The translations under genes were made by a program, and so were the position numbers. A stretch of 64,000 nt of DNA from contig NZ_CP104067.1 in NCBI RefSeq assembly GCF_026651875.1, positions 1,054,001-1,118,000 of the forward strand, in the 5' to 3' direction. Shown one piece after another: positions 35,611-45,192 of this stretch. Source of the DNA: Alicyclobacillus fastidiosus. GTDB taxonomy: Bacteria > Bacillota > Bacilli > Alicyclobacillales > Alicyclobacillaceae. The notes beneath the pieces were generated by a model, which saw only the letters and a list, made by a program, of their open reading frames with translations, was not told the origin of the DNA and made no database searches. Numbering within the stretch: position 1 is the stretch's first letter; each line of letters begins with the position of its first letter.

Positions 35611-36219
35611 GTCGCTGATAGACTACATGTATATAGTGTATCGCATAAAAAGAGGTACCCGTCATCACCAGGACGGATACCTCGCCTACTGGACGATGTT
35701 AGTATGCGCTTGAGGGTTGCTTGATATTCTATTCTAACTTGCCTCCCCGGCACGTCACAACGGGGATCAAGGAACGGATCGGAACCACACGCTGCGTAAG
35801 ACATTTGCTTATCATTGTGTTTAGTGGGCATACAAAAGACAGGGCCTGTTCACTTCACAACACAGTTTTTATAGAGCTTCTGGTATCGCCAGTGATTACA
35901 CACTGCACATCTTCCCATTTTCGTTTTCATGGGCAATGTCTATGCGCTGGTAATCCTGGATAAGGAGCGTCGCATAGGCTCCTGTACATGTTCAAGCCTG
36001 TACGAAGCATTTCCCAACACAACTTTGGCGAATGGCTTGGTTCATTTGTCCTACTCACAGAACACCTAGCCTCTATATCCTGACAGGGACCGAAAGGCGG
36101 AGGCGTAGGGAAGCTGTATAGTGAGGATTTTCTAAACTGACAAATTTAGAATATTCAAATCTATTACCAGTGGTTCCTTATGTACTTCTTTTCGAAATTT
36201 TTCGGCGGAGGCGAAGGGA
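35611..36219. other. gap with no supported gene
   Basis: Only short chance frames are present. An inverted repeat GAGGTACCCGTC / GACGGATACCTC at about 35652-35683 forms a hairpin without a T-run. I looked for a manganese riboswitch before the MntP-like gene at 36220 and did not find its conserved elements. Confidence 0.4.
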
Positions 36220-36801
36220 ATGAGCTGGTTAAGTGCATTTATTACAGCAAATTTGATTGGGATTGGTTCAAATTTTGACAACTGTGGTACGGGGATCGCG
36301 TACGGAAGCGACAAAATTAAGTTCCCGTACTGGGTCAATGTGATTGTCAACGCGATTGGTTTTTGCACGGCACTTTTAGGTGCGTACATGGGTGAAGTCA
36401 TCTCTCATTACATTACTTTTACTGAAGCCTCTTGGGCAGCGTGTGTTGTCTTGATTTGCATCGGACTGTTCTTCTGGTATTCCAAATACCTACACCCCCG
36501 AATTTCCCGTACTCGCAAACAAATAGGTATCCAAAAACCAGGGTGGAAGCAAGGGATTGTTCTGGGCTTCGCACTGTCATTTACGAATGTGGCAGTCGGA
36601 TTTGGGGCTACTGTCTCTAATGCATCTACGATATGGGTAACTGCCGTCAGTATTGCCATCTGGGGATACATCATGATCTGGCTCGGAAACGTGATAGGCA
36701 TCGGTATTCTCGCAAGAATGCTCGGTAAATATTCGTCTTTTATCGCAGGACTCTTACTGATCCTGGTTGGTTTCCATCAAGTTATAGGGTACATCAGGTG
36801 A
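36220..36801 (+). CDS. MntP/YtaF-like membrane protein, first of tandem pair
   Basis: A 193-residue protein with about six spans in two repeats. The repeat signature is NFDNCGTGIAYGSDKIKFPY in the first half and FTNVAVGFGATVSNAS in the second, matching the layout of MntP (manganese efflux) and the sporulation protein YtaF, where an Asp/Asn in a span binds the ion. GGAGG lies 8 bases before ATG 36220. A related gene follows at 36942. The transported ion is not determinable here. Confidence 0.7.
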   Translation: MSWLSAFITANLIGIGSNFDNCGTGIAYGSDKIKFPYWVNVIVNAIGFCTALLGAYMGEVISHYITFTEASWAACVVLICIGLFFWYSKYLHPRISRTRKQIGIQKPGWKQGIVLGFALSFTNVAVGFGATVSNASTIWVTAVSIAIWGYIMIWLGNVIGIGILARMLGKYSSFIAGLLLILVGFHQVIGYIR

Positions 36802-36822
36802 CGCAACAATGGTGGCGATCAT

Positions 36823-36921
36823 ATGGGTACAAAGAAGCCTCCATGGCTGATGATTATCGTTGGACTTAGTTACATTGTTTTGGGGTTAATCATTCTCGGC
36901 TGGCACGGAATGGGCGGTTAG
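36823..36921 (+). CDS. 32-residue single-span microprotein between MntP-like genes
   Basis: ATG 36823 opens a frame of 32 residues: MGTKKPPWLM, a hydrophobic span (IIVGLSYIVLGLIILGW) and HGMGG. The basic start gives a cytoplasmic N-terminus. The spacing is tight (21 bases after the upstream stop and 20 before the next start), and a GGTGGCG site lies upstream. It may be a small subunit of the transporter. Confidence 0.5.
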   Translation: MGTKKPPWLMIIVGLSYIVLGLIILGWHGMGG

Positions 36922-36941
36922 TATAGGGGGGGAACTTCGTT

Positions 36942-37499
36942 TTGAACATTTCATCTTTCGTAATCGCAATCATCATTGGGATTGCCTCCAACATAGACAA
37001 CATTGGAATTGGTCTTTCCTATGGGGCACGTAAAATACATGTGCCCTGGCGATCTGCAATGGTGATTGCGTCAACTTCCTTGTTGGCTGCACTGATTGGT
37101 GGCATCTCGGGGATTTTTGTTTCGTCGTTTATTGGTTCTGTAGCGAATTTTATCGGAGCATCGATCTTGATATGCCTGGGTGTCTTCATCATCGCCCAGG
37201 CACTAATACAAAGAAAACAAGAGAAACAGGAAGAAGAAAATTTGGCGAAAAAAATCGGCGTTTGGGAGTTATGCATTGTCGCCATCGCACAATCCATTAC
37301 GATCTAACCGTGGGATTTGGCACAGGAGTAAGTCATATTTAATGTGTTTGAAACTGCATTCTCCATTGGTTTTTTCAGCTTTTTGTTTTTAATTGCACCA
37401 GTGCTCATCAGCAGAAAATATCTCGCCAATTGGCTAGGGAATAGCGCAACGATAGCCTCTGGGATATTGCTCATTGCAGTTGGGCTACACCAGTTTTAA
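36942..37499 (+). pseudogene. second MntP/YtaF-like gene, two compensating frameshifts
   Basis: TTG 36942 begins MNISSFVIAIIIGIASNIDN, parallel to the first gene. The frame stops at 37307, but a +1 frame continues as DLTVGFGTGVSHI (about 37300-37340). The original frame then resumes with NVFETAFSIGFFSFLFLIAP to a stop at 37499 (VGLHQF). So about 185 residues were once continuous, and two compensating indels break about 13 codons. It is either a decaying gene or an assembly/sequencing error. The GGGGGG ribosome site is intact. Confidence 0.7.
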
Positions 37500-37780
37500 T
37501 AGTCCTTCAATATTTTCTAGTTATGTATTCAATTGAAATTTTATTGCACTAGCCTCTCAGCATTGGGGTCTTGAAAAGTGAGATAAAACAGGTGGAATTC
37601 CAGAAATGCGCTGGAAATCGACGGTTTCATGGTTGTTGGGACGATGTTCCATGAAAAAGGGTATAGCAAACAGAGCGATGACGATCCGATTTTCAAAAAG
37701 TCATCGCTGGAGATGGTATGATTGGGGTATTCTCAGGCTGACAAGAGCATCGATCTCAGGTCTAGATTGCTCTCTTGGTA

Positions 37781-39133
37781 CTAAGCGTCCATGTGTTGAC
37801 ACATGGCGATACCGTAGATGCGGACTGTCCACATCATGGTACTGCGATGCTTGGCAGCTTCGAGGTGGTAATCCTCTTTTACTCGCTTGTTGCTACGCTC
37901 GCAGGTGGTTCTGCGTTTGTAGACATTGACCCACTCGTTGCTGTTGCGGGCAACGGGTGGGAACAAGCGAGGATTGTGTTTGGTGTATGTGTAAACGCAT
38001 CTTCCGTAAGGTGAATCGGAACAAGGCGTATTACAAGTCACCACGCCTTTTACGACGAGCGGACAATAGTATTTGCGTCGACCCCGTGTACTGTCATATC
38101 CACGGTCTTTCATCTCCAATCCCTTCTTGCAGAAGGGGATCCCAGTCGGGGAAAATGTGATGTCATCCTTCTGAACTCCTTTACTTCCTGTACTGCGCAA
38201 GTTCAAATCAATGAACGGCCTAATACTTCGCGAATGAAGGTACTCGTAAATTGGCAGCGCGTCGTGTGCAGCGTCTAAAATTGCCTTGTCCCAGGTGTAA
38301 TCACGAAAGCGTTCAACAAACTCGCGGGCACTAACCACCCACGATGTCGCATCATGGCGGGAAGCTCGCTGCAACCTGGGATAGAGCGGTAGGTCGTAGG
38401 GGCTATCGGCAGCAACAAACGTATAAAGGTGATAACCGAAGAAGTATTTGTTTCGATAACTGTCCCAGCCCATGTCACAGTCGGTTGGGAGTAGATACGA
38501 TAGCACCTGCATGGTACAACGCCGAATTCGCGACAGTTGCAAAGTCGTCGACTTCGAACTTGGGTTGCTGTTTGAAGGGGCATTCCATCGCTGGCAATAG
38601 AAAGTGCACGAGTGTTACCTAACAAACCCGACTTAGCAGAGATAGTAAGGAATTGATGTTGAAATAACCTGAGCAAAACGTCAAAAGGTTGGACTTTGTT
38701 GCTGGAACGCTTCTGTAGTTGAGTTATTAGTTTTGCGATCTTGCTGTACGCTTTGGAGGGTGCCTTTTTACCCTTTTTGCCACCTTCGATTTTCTTACGG
38801 TTGAGTCTGTGTTTGGGTGAAAGATTTGCAGAATCACAAGACCACAACCGTCGGAAGAAGCCGTAGAATGTACCAACGCCTGGCGTTTGCCCGTACTGAA
38901 AGCCGCAGCAGATACGAACGCAGTAAGTCGGCAGGGTCAATGGACTTTGGACCACGACACGAGAAATTTTCTTGGAGTAAGTTAAACGTGCCAGAGAGGT
39001 CGGTGATCCAGAATTTCTTAACAAGTGACCAGTCTTTGGCGACAAACAGAAGTGCCCCATTTGTGTAGTGAAGACGAAGTTGTTGCTGAACGAACGATTG
39101 GTACTGCTCATGAGACCTGACCACTGGTAACAT
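37781..39133 (-). pseudogene. decayed DDE transposase (about 450 residues) in three frames
   Basis: On the minus strand an N-terminal part (SHEQYQSFVQQQLRLHYTNG to PADLLRSYLLRL, 39133 to about 38880), a middle part (TFYGFFRRLW to QKRSSNKVQPFDVLLRLFQH, to about 38550) and a C-terminal part (MGWDSYRNKYFFGYHLYTFV to RRTTCERSNKRVKEDYHLEA, 38542 to 37781) follow one another in three frames. The last carries a D...E layout of a DDE transposase, probably of the ISNCY or IS1182-related type. At least two frameshifts make it inactive. Confidence 0.75.
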
Positions 39134-39753
39134 TAACGTAACCCCAATTCAGACGAGATAGAGCGGTTAGCCCTTCTCGGGGATTGTTGGGGTCATTCTG
39201 AAAAGTCAAGTATTATATGGTGAAAACACCATGTTTTCTGATCATGGCGGCACTGAATTTCCAATTCTCAATTGTCAAGTGGGGCAGACGAACATGGGGG
39301 CAAACGGAGATTGCCCCAAGGACAGAACCATTGAAGAGTCGACGAAAATCCAATGCCGAGAGGCTATTCCACCTTCGGGGGCACCTGCTGATATACTTTC
39401 CGGTTGATAATACCATCATTTTCCGGTTCCCTCAATTGTGCCGTTAGCATTTTAGGTGTGACTTTGGGCAACAATCTTCTGAGAGAACTAAATCGTTGGG
39501 GACTGCTCAACCCAATGTGCCATAGGTGATCATTTTCCATTTCCCACCGATAATGGACAATGTTAATTCCTTTTCACAATTGAACCTTTAAGATTCACGA
39601 TTTCTCCCTCCGTGTCGTAATAGTTTCATTTTGGTGACTATATCACGAAAAAGTGCGTACTTCACGTTTTGACGTATTGAGTATAACATGAGCATCTGTC
39701 CAACACATTCACAAGTGAGCAACCAACAATCTAATGATTAGGAGAGAGCGTCG
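39134..39753. other. gap upstream of hxlA
   Basis: No convincing gene is seen; frames of 68-76 residues at 39213-39447 on both strands have no family signature or ribosome site. A near-palindrome AAGTGCGTACTT lies at about 39650-39661, 90 bases before hxlA, and could be an operator. No hxlR-type regulator gene is present. Confidence 0.4.
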
Positions 39754-40386
39754 ATGAAACTTCAGTTAGCATTGGACCTTGTAAACATTCCGGAAGGTAT
39801 TGAACTGGTAAAAGAAGTACAGGAGCATATCGATATCGTTGAAATTGGTACGCCCGTTGTGATTAATGAAGGGCTTCATGCGGTCAAGGCAATGAAGGAA
39901 GCGTTCCCCTCTCTTGAGGTATTAGCCGATCTCAAAGTTATGGATGCTGGTGGGTATGAAGTGATGAAAGCCTCTGAATCGGGTGCTGACTACATCACCG
40001 TGTTGGGCGTGTCGGAAGATGCAACGATTCGCGGTGCAGTGGAAGAGGCTAAGAAACAAAAGAAGAAAATCTTGGTTGACATGATTGGTGTGAAGGATCT
40101 CGAAACTCGTGCAAAGGAAGTCGATGTGCTTGGTGTCGATTATATCTGTGTCCACACAGGTTACGACCTTCAAGCCGTCGGACAGAATTCATTTGAAGAC
40201 CTTCGCACCATTAAGCGTGTTGTGAAGAATGCAAAAACCGCCGTTGCAGGGGGCATTAAATTAAACACATTGCCAGAAGTCGTCAAAGCCAACCCGGATA
40301 TTGTCATCGTCGGCGGTGGTATTACGGGTGAATCAGACAAGCAGTCGGTTGCACGGGAAATGAAGCAGATCATTCAACAAGGATAA
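39754..40386 (+). CDS. hxlA: 3-hexulose-6-phosphate synthase
   Basis: A 210-residue TIM-barrel enzyme joining formaldehyde to ribulose 5-phosphate, the first step of the RuMP pathway. MKLQLALDLVNI starts the barrel. LADLKVMDAGGYEV contains the DxKxxD catalytic motif of the orotidine-decarboxylase superfamily, and AVAGGIKLNTLPE and VGGGITGESD bind phosphate. AGGAGAG precedes ATG 39754. hxlB follows after 4 bases, as in B. subtilis. It serves formaldehyde detoxification or assimilation. Lower GC than the first half of the window suggests separate acquisition. Confidence 0.95.
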   Translation: MKLQLALDLVNIPEGIELVKEVQEHIDIVEIGTPVVINEGLHAVKAMKEAFPSLEVLADLKVMDAGGYEVMKASESGADYITVLGVSEDATIRGAVEEAKKQKKKILVDMIGVKDLETRAKEVDVLGVDYICVHTGYDLQAVGQNSFEDLRTIKRVVKNAKTAVAGGIKLNTLPEVVKANPDIVIVGGGITGESDKQSVAREMKQIIQQG

Positions 40387-40390
40387 CGCA

Positions 40391-40951
40391 ATGATGAAGA
40401 CGAGCCAATACGCCACGAAAATTCTACAGGAGTTAGAACGTGTCGTTAACTTAATCGAAGACGATAAAGCTGAACAATTCGTAGAGCATATCCTGCGAGC
40501 AAAGAAGGTCTTTGTGGCGGGTGCAGGCAGATCGGGTCTGATGGCACGAGCGTTTGCCATGCGAATGATGCAGATGGGCTTTGATTCGTATGTGGTGGGA
40601 GAAACCGTGACCCCTAATCTAGAAAAAGATGATGTATTAATCTTGGGGACTGGTTCGGGTGAGACGAAGAGTTTGGTGATAATGGCTGAAAAAGCGAAAA
40701 GCCTGGACGCATCTATCGCCGTCGCCACGATTTTTCCTGAGTCAACCATTGGACAGTTAGCTGATGTCTCCATTAAGTTGCCTGCCCAGCCGAAAACCGG
40801 AGAAGGCAGTGGATATACATCAATCCAGCCGATGGGTGCATTATTCGAGCAGAGCCTATTAGTGTTTTACGATGCTGTGATATTGAGGCTGATGGAGAAT
40901 CAAGGATTGGACTCCGATACCATGTTCAGCAGACATGCCAATCTAGAGTAG
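40391..40951 (+). CDS. hxlB: 6-phospho-3-hexuloisomerase
   Basis: A 186-residue SIS-domain isomerase converting hexulose 6-phosphate to fructose 6-phosphate. VFVAGAGRSGLMARAFAMRM and LGTGSGETKSLV are the sugar-phosphate loops and PMGALFEQSLLVFYDAVI is the C-terminal family helix with the catalytic Glu. ATG 40391 lies 4 bases after hxlA, with AAGGATAA inside the hxlA end. Pairing with hxlA makes the role secure. Confidence 0.95.
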   Translation: MMKTSQYATKILQELERVVNLIEDDKAEQFVEHILRAKKVFVAGAGRSGLMARAFAMRMMQMGFDSYVVGETVTPNLEKDDVLILGTGSGETKSLVIMAEKAKSLDASIAVATIFPESTIGQLADVSIKLPAQPKTGEGSGYTSIQPMGALFEQSLLVFYDAVILRLMENQGLDSDTMFSRHANLE

Positions 40952-41044
40952 CACATGAGTACTAATTGATGGGCGATACGGGATAGTTCATTAAAATAAT
41001 TTATATATCGTTCAATAAGCAATCAAATCTGGGAGGACTTTTTT

Positions 41045-41719
41045 ATGACTGTTTCAAAACGCATTTTGATGGTCGTGACTAACCACACAGAAATCACCGA
41101 TGATCATAAAACAGGACTTTGGTTGGAAGAGTTCGCTGTCCCATATAACGTCTTTAAAGAACAAGGTTATGACGTTAAGGTAACCAGTATTTTGGGTGGT
41201 GAGGTCCCGCTTGATCCAAGCAGTTTGCCCGCTGAGAAGAATGCAGATTGGGCGGAAGCGGAGAAAGAATTAACCCATACCATCAAATTAAGCAGAGATG
41301 ACGCACAAGGATTCGATGCTATTTTTCTTCCTGGCGGTCACGGAACGATGTACGATTTTCCAGATAATGAAACCTTGCTTTACATTTTACAGCAATTTGC
41401 AGAAGATAACAGAGTCATTGGAGCTGTTTGTCATGGACCTTCAGGCTTAGTAAATGCTACTTATAAAAATGGAACCCCTCTGGTAAAAGATAAAAACATC
41501 ACTTCCTTCACCGATGCCGAAGAACGGGAAGTCAAATTGGACCAACATATGCCTTTTTTGCTTGAAACCACACTTCGAAAAATGGGTGGAATTTTTTCAT
41601 CTCGTAGCAATTGGACAGACTTCTCAGTTCGAGATGGGAATTTAGTCACCGGGCAGAATCCACAGTCCAGTAAAAGTACAGCCGAAAAAGTCGTGGATGC
41701 CATCAAAAATGAAATTTAA
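41045..41719 (+). CDS. DJ-1/PfpI family protein (Hsp31/glyoxalase III-like)
   Basis: A 224-residue protein with the nucleophile elbow AVCHGPSGLVNA (Cys-His) and the acidic residue in FLPGGHGTMYDF. The length and LWLEEFAVPYNVFKEQGYDV pattern match the Hsp31/glyoxalase III-like group, which converts glyoxals to hydroxy acids or acts as chaperone. It lies 93 bases after hxlB, with its own GGGAGGAC site, suggesting aldehyde detoxification as a shared theme. A partial copy lies at 49003-49308. Confidence 0.85.
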   Translation: MTVSKRILMVVTNHTEITDDHKTGLWLEEFAVPYNVFKEQGYDVKVTSILGGEVPLDPSSLPAEKNADWAEAEKELTHTIKLSRDDAQGFDAIFLPGGHGTMYDFPDNETLLYILQQFAEDNRVIGAVCHGPSGLVNATYKNGTPLVKDKNITSFTDAEEREVKLDQHMPFLLETTLRKMGGIFSSRSNWTDFSVRDGNLVTGQNPQSSKSTAEKVVDAIKNEI

Positions 41720-41745
41720 ATATATGTCCTGGATAGAACCGTACC

Positions 41746-41787
41746 AATAGCACCGTTTCAAACCATCTAGTTTTGAACGGTGCTATT
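41746..41787 (+). terminator. terminator after DJ-1 gene
   Basis: AATAGCACCGTT pairs with AACGGTGCTATT across a 16-18-base middle that itself pairs (TCAAAAC-like / GTTTTGA). Strong stem, weak T-run (AGATTT). The same hairpin is repeated at 49335 after the partial gene copy. Confidence 0.75.
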
Positions 41788-41848
41788 AGATTTCCATCTT
41801 TGGCTCAAAGCCCTGTATCACATCACAGGATTCCAATATAATGTGCAG

Positions 41849-42070
41849 TCAATGTCTACAACCCGTATCAGCATCTGTCCATTTAGTTGCACGAAATGGG
41901 CATCCGTCTATCGGACACCTTGCATCGACCCTTTTCAATTCGTCCGTCGAGAGTTCCACATACCTCTTTATCATTTGGCTGCCGTAATACCCTGCGACAC
42001 GTGCTCCGTTTTGAGTCGACCATCCAGCATTGATTGCAGAACGTTGTGGAGTAGTAGTGACAGAAGCCTA
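41849..42070 (-). pseudogene. C-terminal gene fragment with CPIDGCPF motif
   Basis: The minus strand reads GYYGSQMIKRYVELSTDELK, then RVDARCPIDGCPFRATKWTD and ADTGCRH before a stop at 41849. The paired CxxxxC and trailing Cys suggest a small zinc site. No start codon is found and the frame closes at about 42070. I do not recognise the family. The end of this fragment, about 20 bases, is also present in the duplicated segment near 49430. Confidence 0.3.
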
Positions 42071-42299
42071 ACCCGTCCTCCGCCTTGGCTACGTTCTCAG
42101 GGCGTTCTAAAAGCCCACCCCGTTCGAGGTATGTGTCCACCAATTCCGTAACGTTGGGGTGCTTGAAAACCGAGAAATGTTCCAAGAATCACGTTTGTAC
42201 GATGGCTTGGTCTTGTATGAAATGGACTTCTCACCTTGTGATTTTTTGCGTTGCCTCGTTCACGATAACTCTTATACAAGTGACAAGCTTATTGCGCTA

Positions 42300-42464
42300 A
42301 CCGTTAGCTGAATAAGGAGCGATGCCGATATTAGACATTCGCTCCTGTTTATTTGAGTCATAATGAACGAGGTCGGCCCCGTTTCGTAACAACGTAGGTT
42401 ACATTGGCAATACTGTTACTAGCGATAGCCAATGCAGAGCTACAATACGAAGGGAGCCGATAAT
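42300..42464 (+). ncRNA. candidate IS110 bridge-RNA region (left end)
   Basis: About 165 non-coding bases before the IS110-family transposase contain a stem AGGAGCGA/TCGCTCCT (42315-42344), a small GTAAC/GTTAC stem (42387-42402) and a CATTGGC/GCCAATG stem with a long loop (about 42402-42434). Size, place and stem-loops with large internal loops fit a bridge RNA of the IS110 group. If the element belongs to the IS1111 group the RNA would be at the other end instead. Confidence 0.35.
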
Positions 42465-43598
42465 ATGAAGGATAGCACAAAATTCGTAGGTTTAGACGTG
42501 TCAAAGGATTCGATTGCGGTGGGCATAGCAGACATAGGGCGTGGTGCCCCGCGGTTTTTTGGAACAATTACAAATAATCCTGAAGCAATTCGTAAATTGG
42601 TTAGGCAGTTAGGAAACGACGTACAATTGGAATTTTGCTATGAAGCGGGACCTACAGGATATGGGTTGTATCGCCAACTAACCAAGATGGGTTTGTCATG
42701 TATGGTCGTTGCCCCTTCCCTAATCCCAGTGCGTCAGGGGGATCGAGTAAAAACTGATCGTCGAGACGCATTACGTCTGGCGCAGTTATTACGAGCGGGA
42801 GAATTGACGAGTGTATGGGTGCCGCAAGAGGATGACGAGGGACTTCGAGATCTAGTACGTACAAGAGAGGACGCTAAAGAAGATCAATTGCGTACTCGAC
42901 ATAGGTTGTTGAAATTCTTGTTACGATGGGGTCTTCGCACACCAAAGGGTATACGCAATTGGACACCGAAACATCGCAAGTGGCTGGATACCTTACAATT
43001 TACGAATCGCGCTCAGAGGATGGCATTCCAAGAATACCTACACCAATTGGATGAAATTGATGGACGTATTCAGCGATTAGAACAAGAAATTCATGTTCAG
43101 GCAACAGATAGTTTCCACGCTCCTGTCATTCAAGCTTTACAGACACTTCGTGGTGTCGCTGAGGTCACCGCAACATCATTGGTTGCGGAAATTGGGCAGT
43201 TTTCCCGCTTCTCGAATCCTAGGCAACTTATGGCTTACGCAGGACTAGTCCCACGAGAATACTCTAGTGGTGCAAATCGTTGGCAAGGTGGGATAACCAA
43301 AACAGGGAATGCACATGTTCGCCACATTCTAGCCGAATCCGCGTGGAGTTATCGTTATTCACCTGCAATAAAAGGTCGAATTAAACAACGACAAGAAGGG
43401 CAATCACCTCAGACACAAGCAATTGCTTGGAAGGCTCAAGATAGATTGCACCGTAAATATTTTCGTTTGATTTCTAGAGGCAAAAATCACTCCGTTGCTG
43501 TAACAGCAGTGGCAAGAGAATTATTAGGATTTATCTGGGCAATTGGGTGCATGGCGGAACGAATGCGGGATAAAGAAAACACAAATTCGATTGCTTAA
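42465..43598 (+). CDS. IS110-family transposase (DEDD recombinase)
   Basis: A 377-residue recombinase. The N-terminal RuvC-like domain has GLDVSKDSIAVGIAD, EFCYEAGPTGYGLYRQL and VKTDRRDALRLAQLL, giving the D-E-D-D acids. The C-terminal Tnp20 domain has LRGVAEVTATSLVAEIGQFS, NPRQLMAYAGLVP and the catalytic-serine region TKTGNAHVRHILAESAW. Length and frame are intact, so it may be active. ATG 42465 is behind GAAGGGAG; the frame is open to 42432. IS110 elements use an RNA guide to choose target and donor sites. Confidence 0.9.
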   Translation: MKDSTKFVGLDVSKDSIAVGIADIGRGAPRFFGTITNNPEAIRKLVRQLGNDVQLEFCYEAGPTGYGLYRQLTKMGLSCMVVAPSLIPVRQGDRVKTDRRDALRLAQLLRAGELTSVWVPQEDDEGLRDLVRTREDAKEDQLRTRHRLLKFLLRWGLRTPKGIRNWTPKHRKWLDTLQFTNRAQRMAFQEYLHQLDEIDGRIQRLEQEIHVQATDSFHAPVIQALQTLRGVAEVTATSLVAEIGQFSRFSNPRQLMAYAGLVPREYSSGANRWQGGITKTGNAHVRHILAESAWSYRYSPAIKGRIKQRQEGQSPQTQAIAWKAQDRLHRKYFRLISRGKNHSVAVTAVARELLGFIWAIGCMAERMRDKENTNSIA

Positions 43599-43997
43599 AT
43601 AAGAATTCGATCACGGTACACTTATTCTACGAGCTTACTTATTTGAAGGTCGGGCGGCGAAGGCAAGTTTCCGGAAGAGGGAACCCTCGTAAACGCTATG
43701 TGCTAGGCCTATCCGAATGCACGCTTTGAGTCAGAGGCAGCCCTTGACGGAGGTACGACATGCGGTAGCCAATCCGCGAATAACAGAATGCCAACCGTCG
43801 ATATAACTTGCCTTCGGCGCCTGACCTTCAATAAATCCATGAAATACGGGGCTTGACAGGCCTCGTTCATAACAGCGTTTTGCAGATTTCTGAGACCTTG
43901 CAGGGCAAGGGATTGTAAGACGTAAAAAAGGACTTCACCCCAAATTCGAGAAGATTTCAAGCGACTAAACAAGAAACTCTCAAGGAGGGAAGTCCGC
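43599..43997. other. gap holding IS110 right end and IS4/IS5-like left end
   Basis: No gene is supported. The first part should include the right end of the IS110 element and the last part the left end of the next transposon, whose ribosome site AAGGAGGG is at about 43981. I could not locate the exact ends. A GCTATGTGCTAGGCCTATCC region with inverted bits is visible near 43695. Confidence 0.4.
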
Positions 43998-45192
43998 TTG
44001 TATCTTCTCCAAAAGTCTCTGTTTTCCTTTGAGTCGTGGTTAGAATTTGAACCCAGCGAGCGGTTGGAGTTGTTCTTCTCCGCATTGGACCTTCATCCGT
44101 ACGCCGTGAAATTGAGGAGTTCTTCACCCCGTGGAGCAAAACCAATCAATCGTGAAGCAATTTTGCGAGCACTGATTGCTGCACCGCTCGAAGGCATATC
44201 CACCTTTACAAGGTTGCACGAACGCTTGGATACGGACCTTCGATTTCGGTACCAGTGCGGGTTTCGCTTGGATGAATTAGCTCCGTCGATTGCTACCCTA
44301 AGCCGAGCCTTCACCGCCTTAACTGAAAAGGGTCTGGCTAAGGCGCTCTTCATTGACCTGGTCAGTCAATGTCGGGAGTTTGGTGTCATAGATGAAAGCC
44401 ACCTCGCCATCGATAGCACGGCAATCCCTGCTTACGAGAAGAAACAGCCGAAATCGCGCAGTCAAGAAACAGGGAATGCAAACTGGGGTGCTAAGTACGA
44501 CACATTTGGCAACAAGCTTACGTGGTTCGGCTACAAGATTCATCTTGCAGTCGACACACAGAGTGAATTGCCTGTATCCCTGGGGGTTACGCCCACACAT
44601 GTGTACGACGGTGACATGGCAATTCCACTGATGAAAGACATTGCTGAGAACCTGGATTGGAGATTCAAGTTCGTCATGATGGATGCGGGTTACGACCAGG
44701 TCAAGAATTATGAAACGGCACGAAGTTATGGTGCACAAGCAATCATTGCGTTGAATCGGCGTGCTGAGAAGGAACCGCCCGCTGGGATGTCTTCGAATGG
44801 TACTCCTCGTTGCTCCATGGGGTATGACATGGTGTACTGGGGAGCCGATGCTGACCGATTGAAGTTCCGCTGTCCACATGTCTTAGGGAAGGTCGACTGT
44901 CCATTAGGAGCTTCAATGTGTTCTGACTCGAATTATGGAATGGTCTAAAACAGGACATTGCCGAAGATGTGCGCCGATCTCGAACCCCCACCGCAACACG
45001 CGTGGATGGACGAAGTTGTACAATGAACGAACTGCTGTTGAGCGCTGCAACTCCAGACTGAAAGAAAACCTAACTGCGAGCGATGTGTCCGGGATAGAGA
45101 AGGTCACGACACATATCTACCTCAACGCCATTGTGATGTTGGCATCGGCACTTGCAATGAGCAGGCAAGCAAGAACGGAACAAGTAGCCTAA
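43998..45192 (+). pseudogene. IS4/IS5-superfamily DDE transposase, one frameshift
   Basis: The first frame (316 residues) reads from TTG 43998 with AILRALIAAPLEGISTFTRL, the first acid in HLAIDSTAIPAYEKKQP, the second in KFVMMDAGYDQVKNYE, and ends at SNYGMV*. The next frame continues NTRGWTKLYNERTAVERCNS with the catalytic Glu and RLKENLTASD. One indel at about 44940 splits the gene, so it is probably inactive unless programmed shifting occurs. A fragment of a relative is at 33400-33680. Confidence 0.8.

Noticed and set aside
35990-36219. Manganese (yybP-ykoY) riboswitch before the MntP-like gene
   Set aside because: The conserved loops of that riboswitch were not found; only unrelated short dyads are present.
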